Shown here in pieces: positions 50,725-59,495 of a stretch of 64,000 bases of DNA. The stretch comes from Atlanticothrix silvestris CENA357 (lineage in GTDB: Bacteria > Cyanobacteriota > Cyanobacteriia > Cyanobacteriales > Nostocaceae). The notes beneath the pieces are model-generated. The model saw only the letters and a list, made by a program, of their open reading frames with translations. It did not search any database and was not told where the DNA came from. The translations under genes and the position numbers were made by a program. How positions within the stretch are numbered: position 1 is the stretch's first letter; each line of letters starts with the position of its first letter. Location: assembly GCF_016056295.1 (NCBI RefSeq), contig NZ_JAECZB010000092.1, forward strand, positions 186,001 to 250,000. Reading direction: 5' to 3'.

Positions 50725-51393
50725 ATGCATTTTTATCAGATTGGGGCAATTGTTGGTTTGACTACAGCAGCTTTTGTAGCAATTGCACCCATACAAGCAA
50801 ACGCTGCAAATTATCAGATACAATCTGGTGTCACCAGCGTTGCTGAAGACCACGAAGAAATTCTTAGAAGTCTGGGGCTGAATTTGACCGACATGAATAA
50901 TACAGCCGAAACAATTCCTAATGAATTTGCATTTGGATTTAATATTGCCTCAGACACTAACTTCACCTTCAGCGACGTAGGCGGTTTTTCTCAGCCTTCA
51001 GGTACAATCAAGCATACTGGCACTATTACCTTCAATAACCAGCTTACTGTTGGTAACTTTTCTGTTGGTTTCGCTGCAACACGGGCTATTAACAATGCCA
51101 GCGGTTTTTTCTTAGAAGATACAGTTTCTCTAAACACAATTTTGTTTGATTTAAGCGCTCCGGGCACTTTAAACTTTGATGGCAAAAATTTAACCCTCGC
51201 TAATGTTCAATTGCTGTTCTCTCCAGAGTTTGCTAATATACTGGGTAATTCTAGTTTGACTGGTGAATTTGCTGGAACTGCACAAATTGATGCTAAAGTT
51301 GCAGCTGTATCAGAACCTACAAATACGATAGCCCTGACAGCATTAAGTATGATTTTCTTAGGAATTAAGTATAAGAAAAAAAGTAATCGCTAA
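50725..51393 (+). CDS. Secreted protein with PEP-CTERM-like C-terminus
   Basis: A 222-residue protein. The start at 50725 is set by AAGGAG at 50714-50719 and by the signal peptide MHFYQIGAIVGLTTAAFVA...ANA; an in-frame upstream extension is rejected. The body is a beta-rich, Gly/Asn/Thr-rich domain without recognised motif (FSDVGGFSQPSGTIKHTG, FNNQLTVGNFSVGFAAT). The C-terminus VSEPTNTIALTALSMIFLGIKYKKK has the motif - hydrophobic helix - basic tail order of PEP-CTERM sorting signals, with Ser in place of the first Pro. If so, an exosortase would process it in the outer envelope. Confidence 0.78.
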   Translation: MHFYQIGAIVGLTTAAFVAIAPIQANAANYQIQSGVTSVAEDHEEILRSLGLNLTDMNNTAETIPNEFAFGFNIASDTNFTFSDVGGFSQPSGTIKHTGTITFNNQLTVGNFSVGFAATRAINNASGFFLEDTVSLNTILFDLSAPGTLNFDGKNLTLANVQLLFSPEFANILGNSSLTGEFAGTAQIDAKVAAVSEPTNTIALTALSMIFLGIKYKKKSNR

Positions 51394-51492
51394 CTATGGA
51401 AAAGCACGAGAGACAATTTACCCATCTCTCGTAAATATTTGCTTCTGTAATATTTAAGCTTAATGATTTTAAGATCAACAAAAATCGAAATC

Positions 51493-52428
51493 ATGAGCAT
51501 TATAGTTTTCGGCAGTATCAATATAGATTTAGTGGCGACAGCACCACGGTTGCCAGCCCCAGGAGAGACTTTGCTGGGAGAAGATTTCTTTAAAATGTCG
51601 GGAGGTAAAGGCGCAAATCAAGCCGTAGCATTAGCGCGCCTAGGGATTCCTACTCAGATGGTAGGCCGAGTAGGCGCACACAACTTTGGCGCAGAACTTA
51701 TCCATGATTTACAGGTTTCTGGTGTGCAGACTGACAATATTTTCGTAGATGAAACTGTTAGTTCGGGAGTCGCCCTCATCACCGTAGATTATGCTGGTGA
51801 AAATCAAATTGTTGTTATTCCTGGTGCAAATGGGTGTGTTAATCAGGAAGATATAGAGCGATTATCATACTTATTACCAACAGCTACAGCGCTACTTTTA
51901 CAACTAGAAATTCCTATTACTGCTGTGGTGGCAGCAGCCCAAGCTGCACGAAGTACAAATATAACTATAATTCTCGACCCTGCACCCGCGCCATCTAATT
52001 TACCAGATGAACTTTACCCTTTAGTAGATATCATTACACCGAATGAAGTGGAAGCAGGACAGTTAGTAGGTTTTGCTGTAGACAATGAAGTAGCAGCCAC
52101 AAAAGCAGCAGCAGTTTTATTGCAACGAGGTGTGAAATGTGCGATCGTCAAACTGGGTGCCAAAGGTGTTGTTTGTGCCACTGCGGAAGAAACATTTTTT
52201 GTCCCAGCCTTTCCAGTTCATGCAGTTGATACTGTTGCGGCGGGCGACGCTTTTAATGGCGGCTTAGCAGCAGCACTGTTTGCAGGACTTTCTTTACGTC
52301 AAGCAGTTGTGTGGGGTGCAGCAGCAGGTTCTTTGGCTGCAACAAAATTAGGGTCACAAACTTCTTTACCTAATAGATGGACTTTTGATGCCTTTCTCAA
52401 GGAAAGAGGAATTGAAACTAACCACTGA
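51493..52428 (+). CDS. rbsK: Ribokinase (PfkB family)
   Basis: A 311-residue PfkB sugar kinase. I use the ATG at 51493 (MSIIVFGSINIDLV), since the upstream ten residues of the longer frame are not family-like. Visible blocks are MSGGKGANQAVALARLG, VVIPGANGCV, DPAPAP, ITPNEVEAGQL and the catalytic DTVAAGDAFNGGLAAAL. It phosphorylates ribose at O5 to ribose-5-phosphate. The neighbouring nucleoside hydrolase and cytosine deaminase fit ribonucleoside salvage, the hydrolase supplying ribose. Confidence 0.92.
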   Translation: MSIIVFGSINIDLVATAPRLPAPGETLLGEDFFKMSGGKGANQAVALARLGIPTQMVGRVGAHNFGAELIHDLQVSGVQTDNIFVDETVSSGVALITVDYAGENQIVVIPGANGCVNQEDIERLSYLLPTATALLLQLEIPITAVVAAAQAARSTNITIILDPAPAPSNLPDELYPLVDIITPNEVEAGQLVGFAVDNEVAATKAAAVLLQRGVKCAIVKLGAKGVVCATAEETFFVPAFPVHAVDTVAAGDAFNGGLAAALFAGLSLRQAVVWGAAAGSLAATKLGSQTSLPNRWTFDAFLKERGIETNH

Positions 52429-52442
52429 CAACTGACAACTAA

Positions 52443-52874
52443 CTATTTACCAATATCCTCATTCCATAACTCAGGGTTAGTTTCAATAAAATCACTCATC
52501 ATCTGTTCACATTCATCAAGATTGAGATCAATTACTTCCACTCCGTGGGATACCATAAATTCTTTAGCACCAGGAAAAGTTCTTGATTCTCCGGCAATGA
52601 CTTTTTTAATGCCAAATTGCACAACTGCCCCAGCACACAAATAACACGGCATTAGAGTTGAATAGAGTGTTGTACCTCTGTAGCTACCAACTCTACCAGC
52701 ATTGCGGAGACAATCGATTTCAGCGTGGGTAACAGGATCACTATCTTGCACACGTTTGTTGTGTCCTCTGCCGAGAACTTTGCCATCCTTGACAAGAACG
52801 GAACCGATGGGTATTCCACCTTCTTGTCTACCTTGTTTTGCTTCTTGAATTGCAGCCTGCATAAATTCATCCAT
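52443..52874 (-). CDS. Cytosine deaminase, fungal FCY1-like
   Basis: A 143-residue zinc deaminase with HAEID and PCYLC (zinc ligands and the proton-shuttling Glu). From memory it lines up with yeast Fcy1 beyond these motifs: EGGIPIGSVLV, GRGHNKRVQ, TTLYSTLMPCYLC and the closing FIETNPELWNEDIGK. Fcy1 turns cytosine to uracil. CodA-type bacterial cytosine deaminases are unrelated. AAGGAG lies nine bases before the ATG. It is divergent from the nucleoside hydrolase gene with only 18 bp between start codons. Confidence 0.85.
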   Translation of the reverse strand: MDEFMQAAIQEAKQGRQEGGIPIGSVLVKDGKVLGRGHNKRVQDSDPVTHAEIDCLRNAGRVGSYRGTTLYSTLMPCYLCAGAVVQFGIKKVIAGESRTFPGAKEFMVSHGVEVIDLNLDECEQMMSDFIETNPELWNEDIGK

Positions 52875-52892
52875 CTTTTAATTCTCCTTGTT

Positions 52893-53816
52893 ATGTCAAA
52901 ACAACTCGTATTAATGGATCATGATGGTGGTGTTGATGATTATCTAGCAACAATGCTGCTGTTGACGATGGATCACATAGAACTTTTAGGTGTCGTCGTT
53001 ACTCCAGCAGATTGCTACATTCAACCTGCTGTTAGCGCGACACGTAAAATCATCGATTTAATGGGATTTTCTCATATCCCAGTTGCCCAAAGTACTGTAC
53101 GGGGTATAAATCCTTTTCCGCCTCTCTATCGCCGCGATTCATTTATTGTGGATCATCTGCCAATTCTCAATCAAAACGAAATTATCAATACGCCTTTGGT
53201 TGCAGAAACAGGGCAAGATTTCATGATCCGGGTTTTACGTGAGGCATCGTCACCAGTAACACTAATGGTAACTGGCCCGTTGACGACAGTAGCAGTAGCC
53301 CTAGATAAAGCACCAGACATTGAAGCGAAGATTCATCAGATTATCTGGATGGGGGGCGCATTGAATGTCTCTGGTAATGTAGAAAAAAGTTTAGAAGCTG
53401 GACAAGATGGTTCCGCCGAATGGAATGTTTATTGGGATGCAGTTTCAGCGGCGCGGGTATGGCAAACCCAAATTGAAATTATTATGTGTCCTTTAGATTT
53501 AACTAATAATGTGCCAGTCACATCGGAATTAGTGCAAAAGATGGGGAAACAACGCCACTATCCTGTCTCTGATTTAGCGGGGCAATGTTACGCCCTGGTT
53601 ATCCCCCAAGATTATTATTTTTGGGACGTATTGGCAACAGCTTATCTAGGACACCCAGAATTTTATCAATTGCATGAATGGGAAACAGAGATTATTACTG
53701 CTGGCGTAAGTCAGGGGCGTACTAAAGTCGTACCTAGTGGTCGAAAGATTTACGCGATGGATAAAGTGGATAAAGTGGCTTTTTATAGTTACATCTTGCA
53801 ACAATGGGCGCGCTGA
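52893..53816 (+). CDS. Nucleoside hydrolase (IunH/ribohydrolase family)
   Basis: A 307-residue inosine-uridine-preferring nucleoside hydrolase. I use the ATG at 52893, giving MSKQLVLMDHDGGVDDYLA with the DxDxxxDD calcium-binding motif; the longer frame starts inside the antisense deaminase gene. Further blocks are VTGPLTTVAVAL, IIWMGGALNVSGN and AEWNVYWDAVSAARVW, with the Asn and Asp of the active site. It splits nucleosides to base and ribose. There is no ribosome binding site before it and just 18 bp to the divergent deaminase start, so its promoter lies inside that gene. Confidence 0.9.
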   Translation: MSKQLVLMDHDGGVDDYLATMLLLTMDHIELLGVVVTPADCYIQPAVSATRKIIDLMGFSHIPVAQSTVRGINPFPPLYRRDSFIVDHLPILNQNEIINTPLVAETGQDFMIRVLREASSPVTLMVTGPLTTVAVALDKAPDIEAKIHQIIWMGGALNVSGNVEKSLEAGQDGSAEWNVYWDAVSAARVWQTQIEIIMCPLDLTNNVPVTSELVQKMGKQRHYPVSDLAGQCYALVIPQDYYFWDVLATAYLGHPEFYQLHEWETEIITAGVSQGRTKVVPSGRKIYAMDKVDKVAFYSYILQQWAR

Positions 53817-53840
53817 AGATGCATTTTATTGGCATAACTT

Positions 53841-54107
53841 CTACAAGTCAGTAGAGGAGATGTTTCCTTTAATTGAACGGTGGAACAGGCGACAGGGCCA
53901 AAAGAAAGCTCCACAGATACTTACTGAGGCGATGGTGGCGACAACTTGCCAACTGGAGTTAGGTGGAGTGGCAGACTCTGAAGGTTGTTCTTGTGTGCCT
54001 TTAGTTAGCTCTGGTGCTGAATGAAATAGCTGACTAGCTGTAGTCACCCCTTCAATCGTCGCTCCAATTAGGTAAGCTACCAGGGCAATTACTAGCCAGT
54101 GATTCAT
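53841..54107 (-). CDS. Small two-span membrane protein
   Basis: An 88-residue protein starting MNHWLVIALVAYLIGATIEG at 54107, with a second span around WQVVATIASVSICGAFFW and a Pro/Ser/Gln-rich linker between them (ELTKGTQEQPSESATPPNSS). The longer frame from 54149 adds no family-like sequence. Not recognised, but the composition and orientation differ from noise. It overlaps the 3' end of nothing and converges on the nucleoside hydrolase. Confidence 0.55.
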   Translation of the reverse strand: MNHWLVIALVAYLIGATIEGVTTASQLFHSAPELTKGTQEQPSESATPPNSSWQVVATIASVSICGAFFWPCRLFHRSIKGNISSTDL

Positions 54108-54166
54108 TATATTTAGTTTGACTCTGAGAGGATTTTTGACACTGAGCAATCATGCGAATGCTCGCA

Positions 54167-54412
54167 TTAATGATGATTACTTTGCTCAAATGATAATCGG
54201 CCTTCAGCTGTGTCGCGAATTAAGGGCAGTTTAGATTCGATATAGGTGTTGAGGCTGCAATCTGCTTGTGCTTGTACATCAAATCCGTGCTTGCCTTCTA
54301 ACTTTTGGAGTAGCAGTTGTACTAAGGCAGCATCATCAAACTGGAGCAAGGTACTGACTTGGGTAGACTCTATTACAGCCCATATTTGTTTCATCATTTT
54401 GACAGTAATCAT
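54167..54412 (-). CDS. Small hypothetical protein
   Basis: An 81-residue protein, MITVKMMKQIWAVIESTQVS, then LLQFDDAALVQLLLQKLEG and a charged end. I choose the ATG at 54412; one at 54397 or 54394 (MMKQIW) is possible. The upstream extension to 54493 is basic and less protein-like. Small proteins of this look (WAVIE-TQ, LLQLDD) are seen in filamentous cyanobacteria; I know of no function. Confidence 0.6.
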   Translation of the reverse strand: MITVKMMKQIWAVIESTQVSTLLQFDDAALVQLLLQKLEGKHGFDVQAQADCSLNTYIESKLPLIRDTAEGRLSFEQSNHH

Positions 54413-54714
54413 AAGTCTTTGGATTCTTAAGCTTTTCTTTATGTTTGCACACATTATCAAATCGTGCCGAATTTCTTTGTAAGGATTTGTCAAGATGTTG
54501 CTTCAAGCAAGACAAACGAGGGTGTTTAACAAAAACTATCTCGCCTAAACTTGGAGTGCATCTCATAAAATCGTGTTATTCCCTACTCAAGCATCTGTTG
54601 GGAATTACCAAGTACTACCTTATGAGTCAGAGAATTGTACTAATTCACACGAAATAATAAGGCTAATGAATGCCAAGATCAAAAAAAGAACGCTTTAAGG
54701 GTATTTAAATTATT
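54413..54714. other. 302-bp intergenic region before the SagB-like gene
   Basis: AT-rich, with no clear gene, repeat or terminator. The promoter of the SagB-like gene should lie in its right part; none could be pinned down. Confidence 0.4.
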
Positions 54715-56247
54715 ATGCCAGAAATACGCGAATCCATTGCTCAGCATTACCATGAACGGACTAAATACGACCCTGAAACCCTTGCTTCTAAAAATCAAAG
54801 ATTAGATTGGGCTAAGCAACCAGTGCCGTTTAAAGAGTACAAAATTGGCTCTGCTTTTGATCTTAAACCCTATCTCCAAGAAATCCCAGAGGCATTTGTT
54901 AACAAACCAGATGCTCAATGGTGGCAAAGACTTTCAAGGCTATTGTTTCGCAGTTATGGACTCACGGCAAGAATGCCTTCTATGGGTAGTACGGTGTATT
55001 TACGAGCTGCCCCTAGTGCAGGTGGGTTGTATCCTGCCGAAGTATATGTAGTTTCTCGTGGCACGCCTTTATTACCGCCTGGATTGTATAATTATCAATG
55101 TCGGACTCATTCACTGATGCATTATTGGGAAAGTGATGTTTGGCAAGCTTTACAGGAAGCTTGTTTTTGGCATCCCAGCCTCGAAAGTACCCAATTAGCA
55201 ATTATTGTTACTGGGGTTTTTTATCGTTCGGCGTGGCGTTATGAAGATAGGGCTTACCGCCGGATTTTTTTAGATACAGGACATCTTTTGGGCAACATTG
55301 AATTAGCGGCTGCTATTACCGACTATCGCCCGCACTTGATTAGTGGTTTTGTGGATGAAGCTGTAAATGATTTATTGTATATCGATCCGCAACAAGAAGG
55401 AGCGATCGCAGTTTTACCCTTGGCAGATTTATTAGACATTAAACAAAATTTGCCGATGGGATGTACTGCTTTACCCTCTGCGACTGAAACTAGTTACCCA
55501 CAAATTCCGGATGGCGAATTGCTGAAATATGTTCATCGGCATACTCAGATTCAACCAGGTATAATTGGTAAGCTGAATTTGCCAATGGTGAAACAAGAAA
55601 AGTCTCTAGAGGATAAATATAATTTTCCTTTTTGTTTGAAAATTCCTACCTCTACAACACCTATTTTCTGGGGAAAAGATCTGTCAGACTTGGAAATCAC
55701 CATGCATAAACGACGCTCTACCCGTGCCTATAGTGGTGATGATTTAACCTTCGATGAACTTAAAGCTTTGCTTGACTTTACCTATCAACCAAAAAACTAT
55801 ATCGACCAAAGTTTAGATAGTTCTCCAGACTATTGTGATCTGAATTTAATAGAAACATTTATTGCCGTCTGTGGAGTTAAAGGATTAGAAGCAGGTTGTT
55901 ACTATTACGCACCTAAAGCCCAAGAGTTACGACAAATTCGATTTAAAAACTTCCGCAGAGAGTTACACTTTCTCTGCTTAGGACAGGATTTAGGGCGCGA
56001 TGCAGGAGCAGTGCTTTTTCATACAGCCGATCTCAAATCAGCTATTTCCCAGTATGGCGATCGCGTTTACCGTTATTTACATCTAGATGCTGGACACTTG
56101 GGACAAAGGCTAAACTTAGCTGCAATTAGCCTTAATTTGGGTGTCAGTGGTATTGGTGGTTTTTTCGATGACCAAGTAAATGAAGTTTTAGGTATTCCTG
56201 CTGATGAAGCTGTTTTATACATTACTACTTTGGGGCGGCCAAGATAG
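54715..56247 (+). CDS. SagB/ThcOx-type tandem nitroreductase-fold dehydrogenase
   Basis: A 510-residue protein of two nitroreductase-fold halves. Half one: FRSYGLTARMPSMGSTVYLRAAPSAGGLYPAEVYVV, with the typical RAAPSAGGLYPAE block. Half two: MHKRRSTRAYSGDDLTFDELKALLDFTYQ and AGHLGQRLNLAAISLNLGVSGIGGFFDDQVNEVLGI (both quoted from the translated protein in fragments). SagB-type enzymes use FMN to oxidise azolines to azoles in RiPP maturation, working with a YcaO cyclodehydratase. Neither YcaO nor a precursor peptide gene is visible next to it, so a different role is quite possible. Confidence 0.87.
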   Translation: MPEIRESIAQHYHERTKYDPETLASKNQRLDWAKQPVPFKEYKIGSAFDLKPYLQEIPEAFVNKPDAQWWQRLSRLLFRSYGLTARMPSMGSTVYLRAAPSAGGLYPAEVYVVSRGTPLLPPGLYNYQCRTHSLMHYWESDVWQALQEACFWHPSLESTQLAIIVTGVFYRSAWRYEDRAYRRIFLDTGHLLGNIELAAAITDYRPHLISGFVDEAVNDLLYIDPQQEGAIAVLPLADLLDIKQNLPMGCTALPSATETSYPQIPDGELLKYVHRHTQIQPGIIGKLNLPMVKQEKSLEDKYNFPFCLKIPTSTTPIFWGKDLSDLEITMHKRRSTRAYSGDDLTFDELKALLDFTYQPKNYIDQSLDSSPDYCDLNLIETFIAVCGVKGLEAGCYYYAPKAQELRQIRFKNFRRELHFLCLGQDLGRDAGAVLFHTADLKSAISQYGDRVYRYLHLDAGHLGQRLNLAAISLNLGVSGIGGFFDDQVNEVLGIPADEAVLYITTLGRPR

Positions 56248-56255
56248 CATAAACC

Positions 56256-56430
56256 ACAGAGACACAGCGAAAAGTTGTCAGGAGGAGCCACTGCGCCCTT
56301 GCGGTTTCCCGACTTGTTCGCGCAGCGTCTCCCCTTGGGAGAAGCAAGTGGCGTTGGTTTCCTTCCGTAACAAACTTTTAAAGACAGAGATATCAGATAT
56401 TCTGTGTGTCTCTGTAATCGTTTGCTCAAT
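56256..56430. repeat. Inverted-repeat segment between convergent genes
   Basis: AACCACAGAGACACAG at the left and CTGTGTGTCTCTGTAATCG at the right are partly inverse, around a GC-rich middle (GCGCAGCGTCTCCCCTTGGGAGAAG). It fills the gap between the SagB-like and glutamate-dehydrogenase genes and belongs to the same dispersed repeat family seen near 12500. Confidence 0.5.
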
Positions 56431-56431
56431 G

Positions 56432-57721
56432 TTAAGGATAAAGACCTCTATCACTCAATGCTTGAGCCACACGACCTACACCCAGCGTATAAGCTGCTAA
56501 TCGGAGATTAACTTGCCGCAGTTTCGATTGCTGAATTACTTGATGATAAGCTTGCACCATTAACTGTTCCATTTCATGGTTAACTCGTTGTTCATTCCAA
56601 AATAGATAAGAAAGACCCTGCACCCACTCCAGATAACTTACTACTACACCGCCAGCATTTGCCAATATATCTGGTAGTACTGTCACACCCCGTGCTTCTA
56701 AAATCTGGTTAGCTTCAAGAGTAATGGGGCCATTAGCTGCTTCTGCTATCATCTGCGCTTGTACTTGATTAACATTCTCTTCAGTAATCTGGTTCTCTAA
56801 AGCTGCTGGAATCAATACATCACAAGGCAAAGTCAGTAAGTCTGCATTACTAATGGGTGCAGCTTGCGGAAAACCAACAACACTTTTACGATTCACGGCA
56901 GCATAGGTTTTCAAAGCTGGAATATCAAGACCTGTTGGATAATATACTCCCCCTGTGGCCGTTGAGACGGCAATAATTTTAGCTCCTGCTTTATATAATA
57001 ATTCCGCTGCTGCACCGCCGACATTACCAAAACCTTGAATAACAATTCGCATACCTGCCAAAGATTTGCCTTGATCTGCTAACGCCTCACGAACAATAAT
57101 CATCACGCCCCGCCCGGTTGCCATTTCCCGCCCTAGTGAACCACCAACTGAAAGTGGCTTACCTGTGACAACTCCTGGTACAGCGTGACCAACATTAACT
57201 GAGTAAGTGTCCATCATCCAAGCCATCTCACGGGCAGAAGTACCCATATCTGGTGCAGGAATGTCTACGGAAGGGCCAATATCTTTAATTAATTCGCTGG
57301 TATAACGACGAGTGATCCTCTCTAATTCACCAACGCTGTATAATTGCGGATCTATGGCAATACCACCCTTAGCACCGCCATAAGGAATGCCTAACAAGGC
57401 ACATTTCCAAGTCATCAGCATTGCCAAGGCAGACACTTCCCGTAGTGTCACAGCTGGATGGTAACGAATGCCACCCTTGTAAGGCCCTAAGATATCGGAG
57501 TGCTGTACCCGGTGTCCAGCAAGAACTCGCACTTCCCCATTATCTAATTTCACAGGAATGGAAACCGTTACTACTTTGCGCGGATGACTAAGGATTTCCA
57601 GAGAACCTTGATCTAACTTTAATTCTTTACCTGCCGCTTCTAAATAGCTACAGGCTTGATCAAATGGACAAATATGCGCTGGAGAAGCAGCTTCCAAAGG
57701 CAATACAGGTGTTGTAACCAT
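56432..57721 (-). CDS. gdhA: Glu/Leu/Phe/Val dehydrogenase (GdhA type)
   Basis: A 429-residue NAD(P)-dependent dehydrogenase. The ATG at 57721 is chosen because AGGAGA (57729-57734 on the plus strand) lies seven bases before it; the frame to 57754 adds 11 residues without support. Blocks: GGIRYHPAVTLREVSALAMLMTWKCALLGIPYGGAKGG, with the catalytic Lys of WKCALLGIPYGGAKGG, DIPAPDMGTSAREMAWMMD and Rossmann motif VIQGFGNVGGAAAELL (parts). Such enzymes turn 2-oxoglutarate plus ammonium to glutamate; which substrate is used is not certain. Confidence 0.92.
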   Translation of the reverse strand: MVTTPVLPLEAASPAHICPFDQACSYLEAAGKELKLDQGSLEILSHPRKVVTVSIPVKLDNGEVRVLAGHRVQHSDILGPYKGGIRYHPAVTLREVSALAMLMTWKCALLGIPYGGAKGGIAIDPQLYSVGELERITRRYTSELIKDIGPSVDIPAPDMGTSAREMAWMMDTYSVNVGHAVPGVVTGKPLSVGGSLGREMATGRGVMIIVREALADQGKSLAGMRIVIQGFGNVGGAAAELLYKAGAKIIAVSTATGGVYYPTGLDIPALKTYAAVNRKSVVGFPQAAPISNADLLTLPCDVLIPAALENQITEENVNQVQAQMIAEAANGPITLEANQILEARGVTVLPDILANAGGVVVSYLEWVQGLSYLFWNEQRVNHEMEQLMVQAYHQVIQQSKLRQVNLRLAAYTLGVGRVAQALSDRGLYP

Positions 57722-57850
57722 AAAATTTTCTCCTAATCGCGGTATCTTCGCCAACCGGATATATATATGCCTAGCTTATCCTTGTTTTCTAGAAAAACAA
57801 GGATTTTGTAGTTTTTGTTACATTTTTATTTTTTTTTTATGATATTAAAA

Positions 57851-57884
57851 ATGAATACAGAAAATTATAATTTTCTGTATTCAT
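57851..57884 (-). terminator. Perfect 34-bp palindrome and T-run after the carotenoid oxygenase gene
   Basis: ATGAATACAGAAAATTA and its exact inverse make a 17-base stem without loop mismatch. On the minus strand it is followed by TTTTTAATA. It lies 25 bp after the carotenoid oxygenase stop, upstream of gdhA, so it should end that transcript. Its perfect symmetry would also suit a protein-binding site. Confidence 0.65.
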
Positions 57885-57909
57885 TGCATAGTTGTTGCTA
57901 AACAGAGTA

Positions 57910-59409
57910 TTAAGCTGGTGCAAAAACCTCAGAAGTAAAGCTTCCATGCAGACCATAGGGAATATGATGCTGAAGATGTAGCCTAGCGATCGCGCCTTTA
58001 CCAAAATCATTAGCATCTAAAATCACCACATCTGAGCGATGATGAGCAGCGTCATAAACCAAAGCCAGCACCCAACCGTCATCTTCTTTAGTTGAACCTG
58101 GGCGCGGTACAAAAATCGGTTCACCCATAAAACCATGGGGTGCAGCACTCCAAAGTTGTCTTTTCCCGGACTCCAAATCAATTTTTAGCAACGCTTGCAA
58201 CGGAGCATTACCAGTCTCTTGATGAGTAGCACCTATATATAAATATCGATAAGAACGACCGACATTAGCCGGATTTATAGCCGGAAACTCACAACAACGG
58301 CTTTCAATCAACTCCTTTCCTACTGTCTCATCTTGAAGGTTGAGAGTAAACCGCCAAAGTTGCCCAGGCGACTGTGCTTCAAAATCAACTTGTCGAAAAT
58401 CGCTTTCTGGCTCCACTTCAGGTAAAGACTCATAACAAATGGAGTCAATCAAAATTTTCTGTTCCACCTCAAAAGCATTGATGTGATGGAAAACGAAACC
58501 AGATTGGGTTTCTAAAATTTTTACCTTTGTTTGCCCTGTTTGGGAGTTGCGGGGAATAACTATAATGCGAGTTGGTTGATTTGGCTGAAACTTAATACAT
58601 TCACCGGCTGCACGTATGCCTAAAGCCAAAGGTATAGGGTTGAAGGTAACAGGATTTTGAAAGAAGATACAATAATTGGGAGTAATAACAAAATCGTGAA
58701 TAAAACAAAAACCCGGAACGCTATGAGCGTGCTTCCTAATAACTTCACCAGCTAAATTTAGTTCAAAAATAGTAATTTTGGTAGATAGTCCTGGCTTAAT
58801 CGAAAAGTTTACTAAGCAAGGCGCGCCTCCATCTTGAGCGCAACTAGGGTCAAAACGGGGATGAGCGCTAAAAGCTTCACCTGCTGATAAAACATCATTA
58901 AAATATTCTTTTCCTAACGTTCCTAATGTGTAAGGATCGAGGCGATGAGGTTCAGCAGCTTCCCACAGTGCCAAAAGTTTACCACCCCAATAGATAACGT
59001 TAGTGTTTGCAATATTTTTGATGCTGAAGTCGAAGAGATTAGCTAACCAACCACCAGGTTTTTGAGTACCAAAAACACCCCGATAAAGAATTTTTTTAGC
59101 TTTTTGTTCTGCTAAATAGCCTTCGGTGTGAACAAAGCGGTTACGGAAATGGGCACGACCATTAACAAAGCAGATCCGGCTAATCATCCCATCCCCATCA
59201 AAAGGGTGATGAATCCGTTGTCCATTCACATCCAGCAAACCAGGGCCGTTTCTAAAGAGTGTACCTTGCAATTCTGGGGGAATTTGTCCTTCTACATCAT
59301 CAATCCAATAATCAAATTTTTGAGTAAGAGATTTATATCCTCCCTGCCAGTCTTCAGGAGTATAAGATTTTTCTAAAATTGCTTTTTCTGGAATTTCTAA
59401 ACTCTGCAT
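57910..59409 (-). CDS. Carotenoid cleavage oxygenase
   Basis: A 499-residue Fe(II) dioxygenase. I use the ATG at 59409 (MQSLEIPEK); an in-frame TTG at 59430 is possible. The four iron-binding His are in SAHPRFDPS, FCFIHDF, FVFHHINAF and IPYGLHGSF, and GTLFRNGPGLLDV and HPFDGDGMI are normal family blocks. Such enzymes cleave carotenoids or apocarotenoids to aldehydes or ketones such as retinal; the substrate is undetermined. The BT1-type transporter gene lies just upstream on the same strand. Confidence 0.93.
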   Translation of the reverse strand: MQSLEIPEKAILEKSYTPEDWQGGYKSLTQKFDYWIDDVEGQIPPELQGTLFRNGPGLLDVNGQRIHHPFDGDGMISRICFVNGRAHFRNRFVHTEGYLAEQKAKKILYRGVFGTQKPGGWLANLFDFSIKNIANTNVIYWGGKLLALWEAAEPHRLDPYTLGTLGKEYFNDVLSAGEAFSAHPRFDPSCAQDGGAPCLVNFSIKPGLSTKITIFELNLAGEVIRKHAHSVPGFCFIHDFVITPNYCIFFQNPVTFNPIPLALGIRAAGECIKFQPNQPTRIIVIPRNSQTGQTKVKILETQSGFVFHHINAFEVEQKILIDSICYESLPEVEPESDFRQVDFEAQSPGQLWRFTLNLQDETVGKELIESRCCEFPAINPANVGRSYRYLYIGATHQETGNAPLQALLKIDLESGKRQLWSAAPHGFMGEPIFVPRPGSTKEDDGWVLALVYDAAHHRSDVVILDANDFGKGAIARLHLQHHIPYGLHGSFTSEVFAPA

Positions 59410-59495
59410 ACCTTTATTTATGTTTATCAAATTAAGTAAACAAAATTGTATCTTACGAATCTTTGCTCAGATATTTACGTTCAGTCAAATCTTGA

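Noticed and set aside
52725-52892. Longer N-terminus for the nucleoside hydrolase
   Set aside because: It is antisense to the deaminase and shows no family similarity; the calcium-binding motif normally starts close to the N-terminus.
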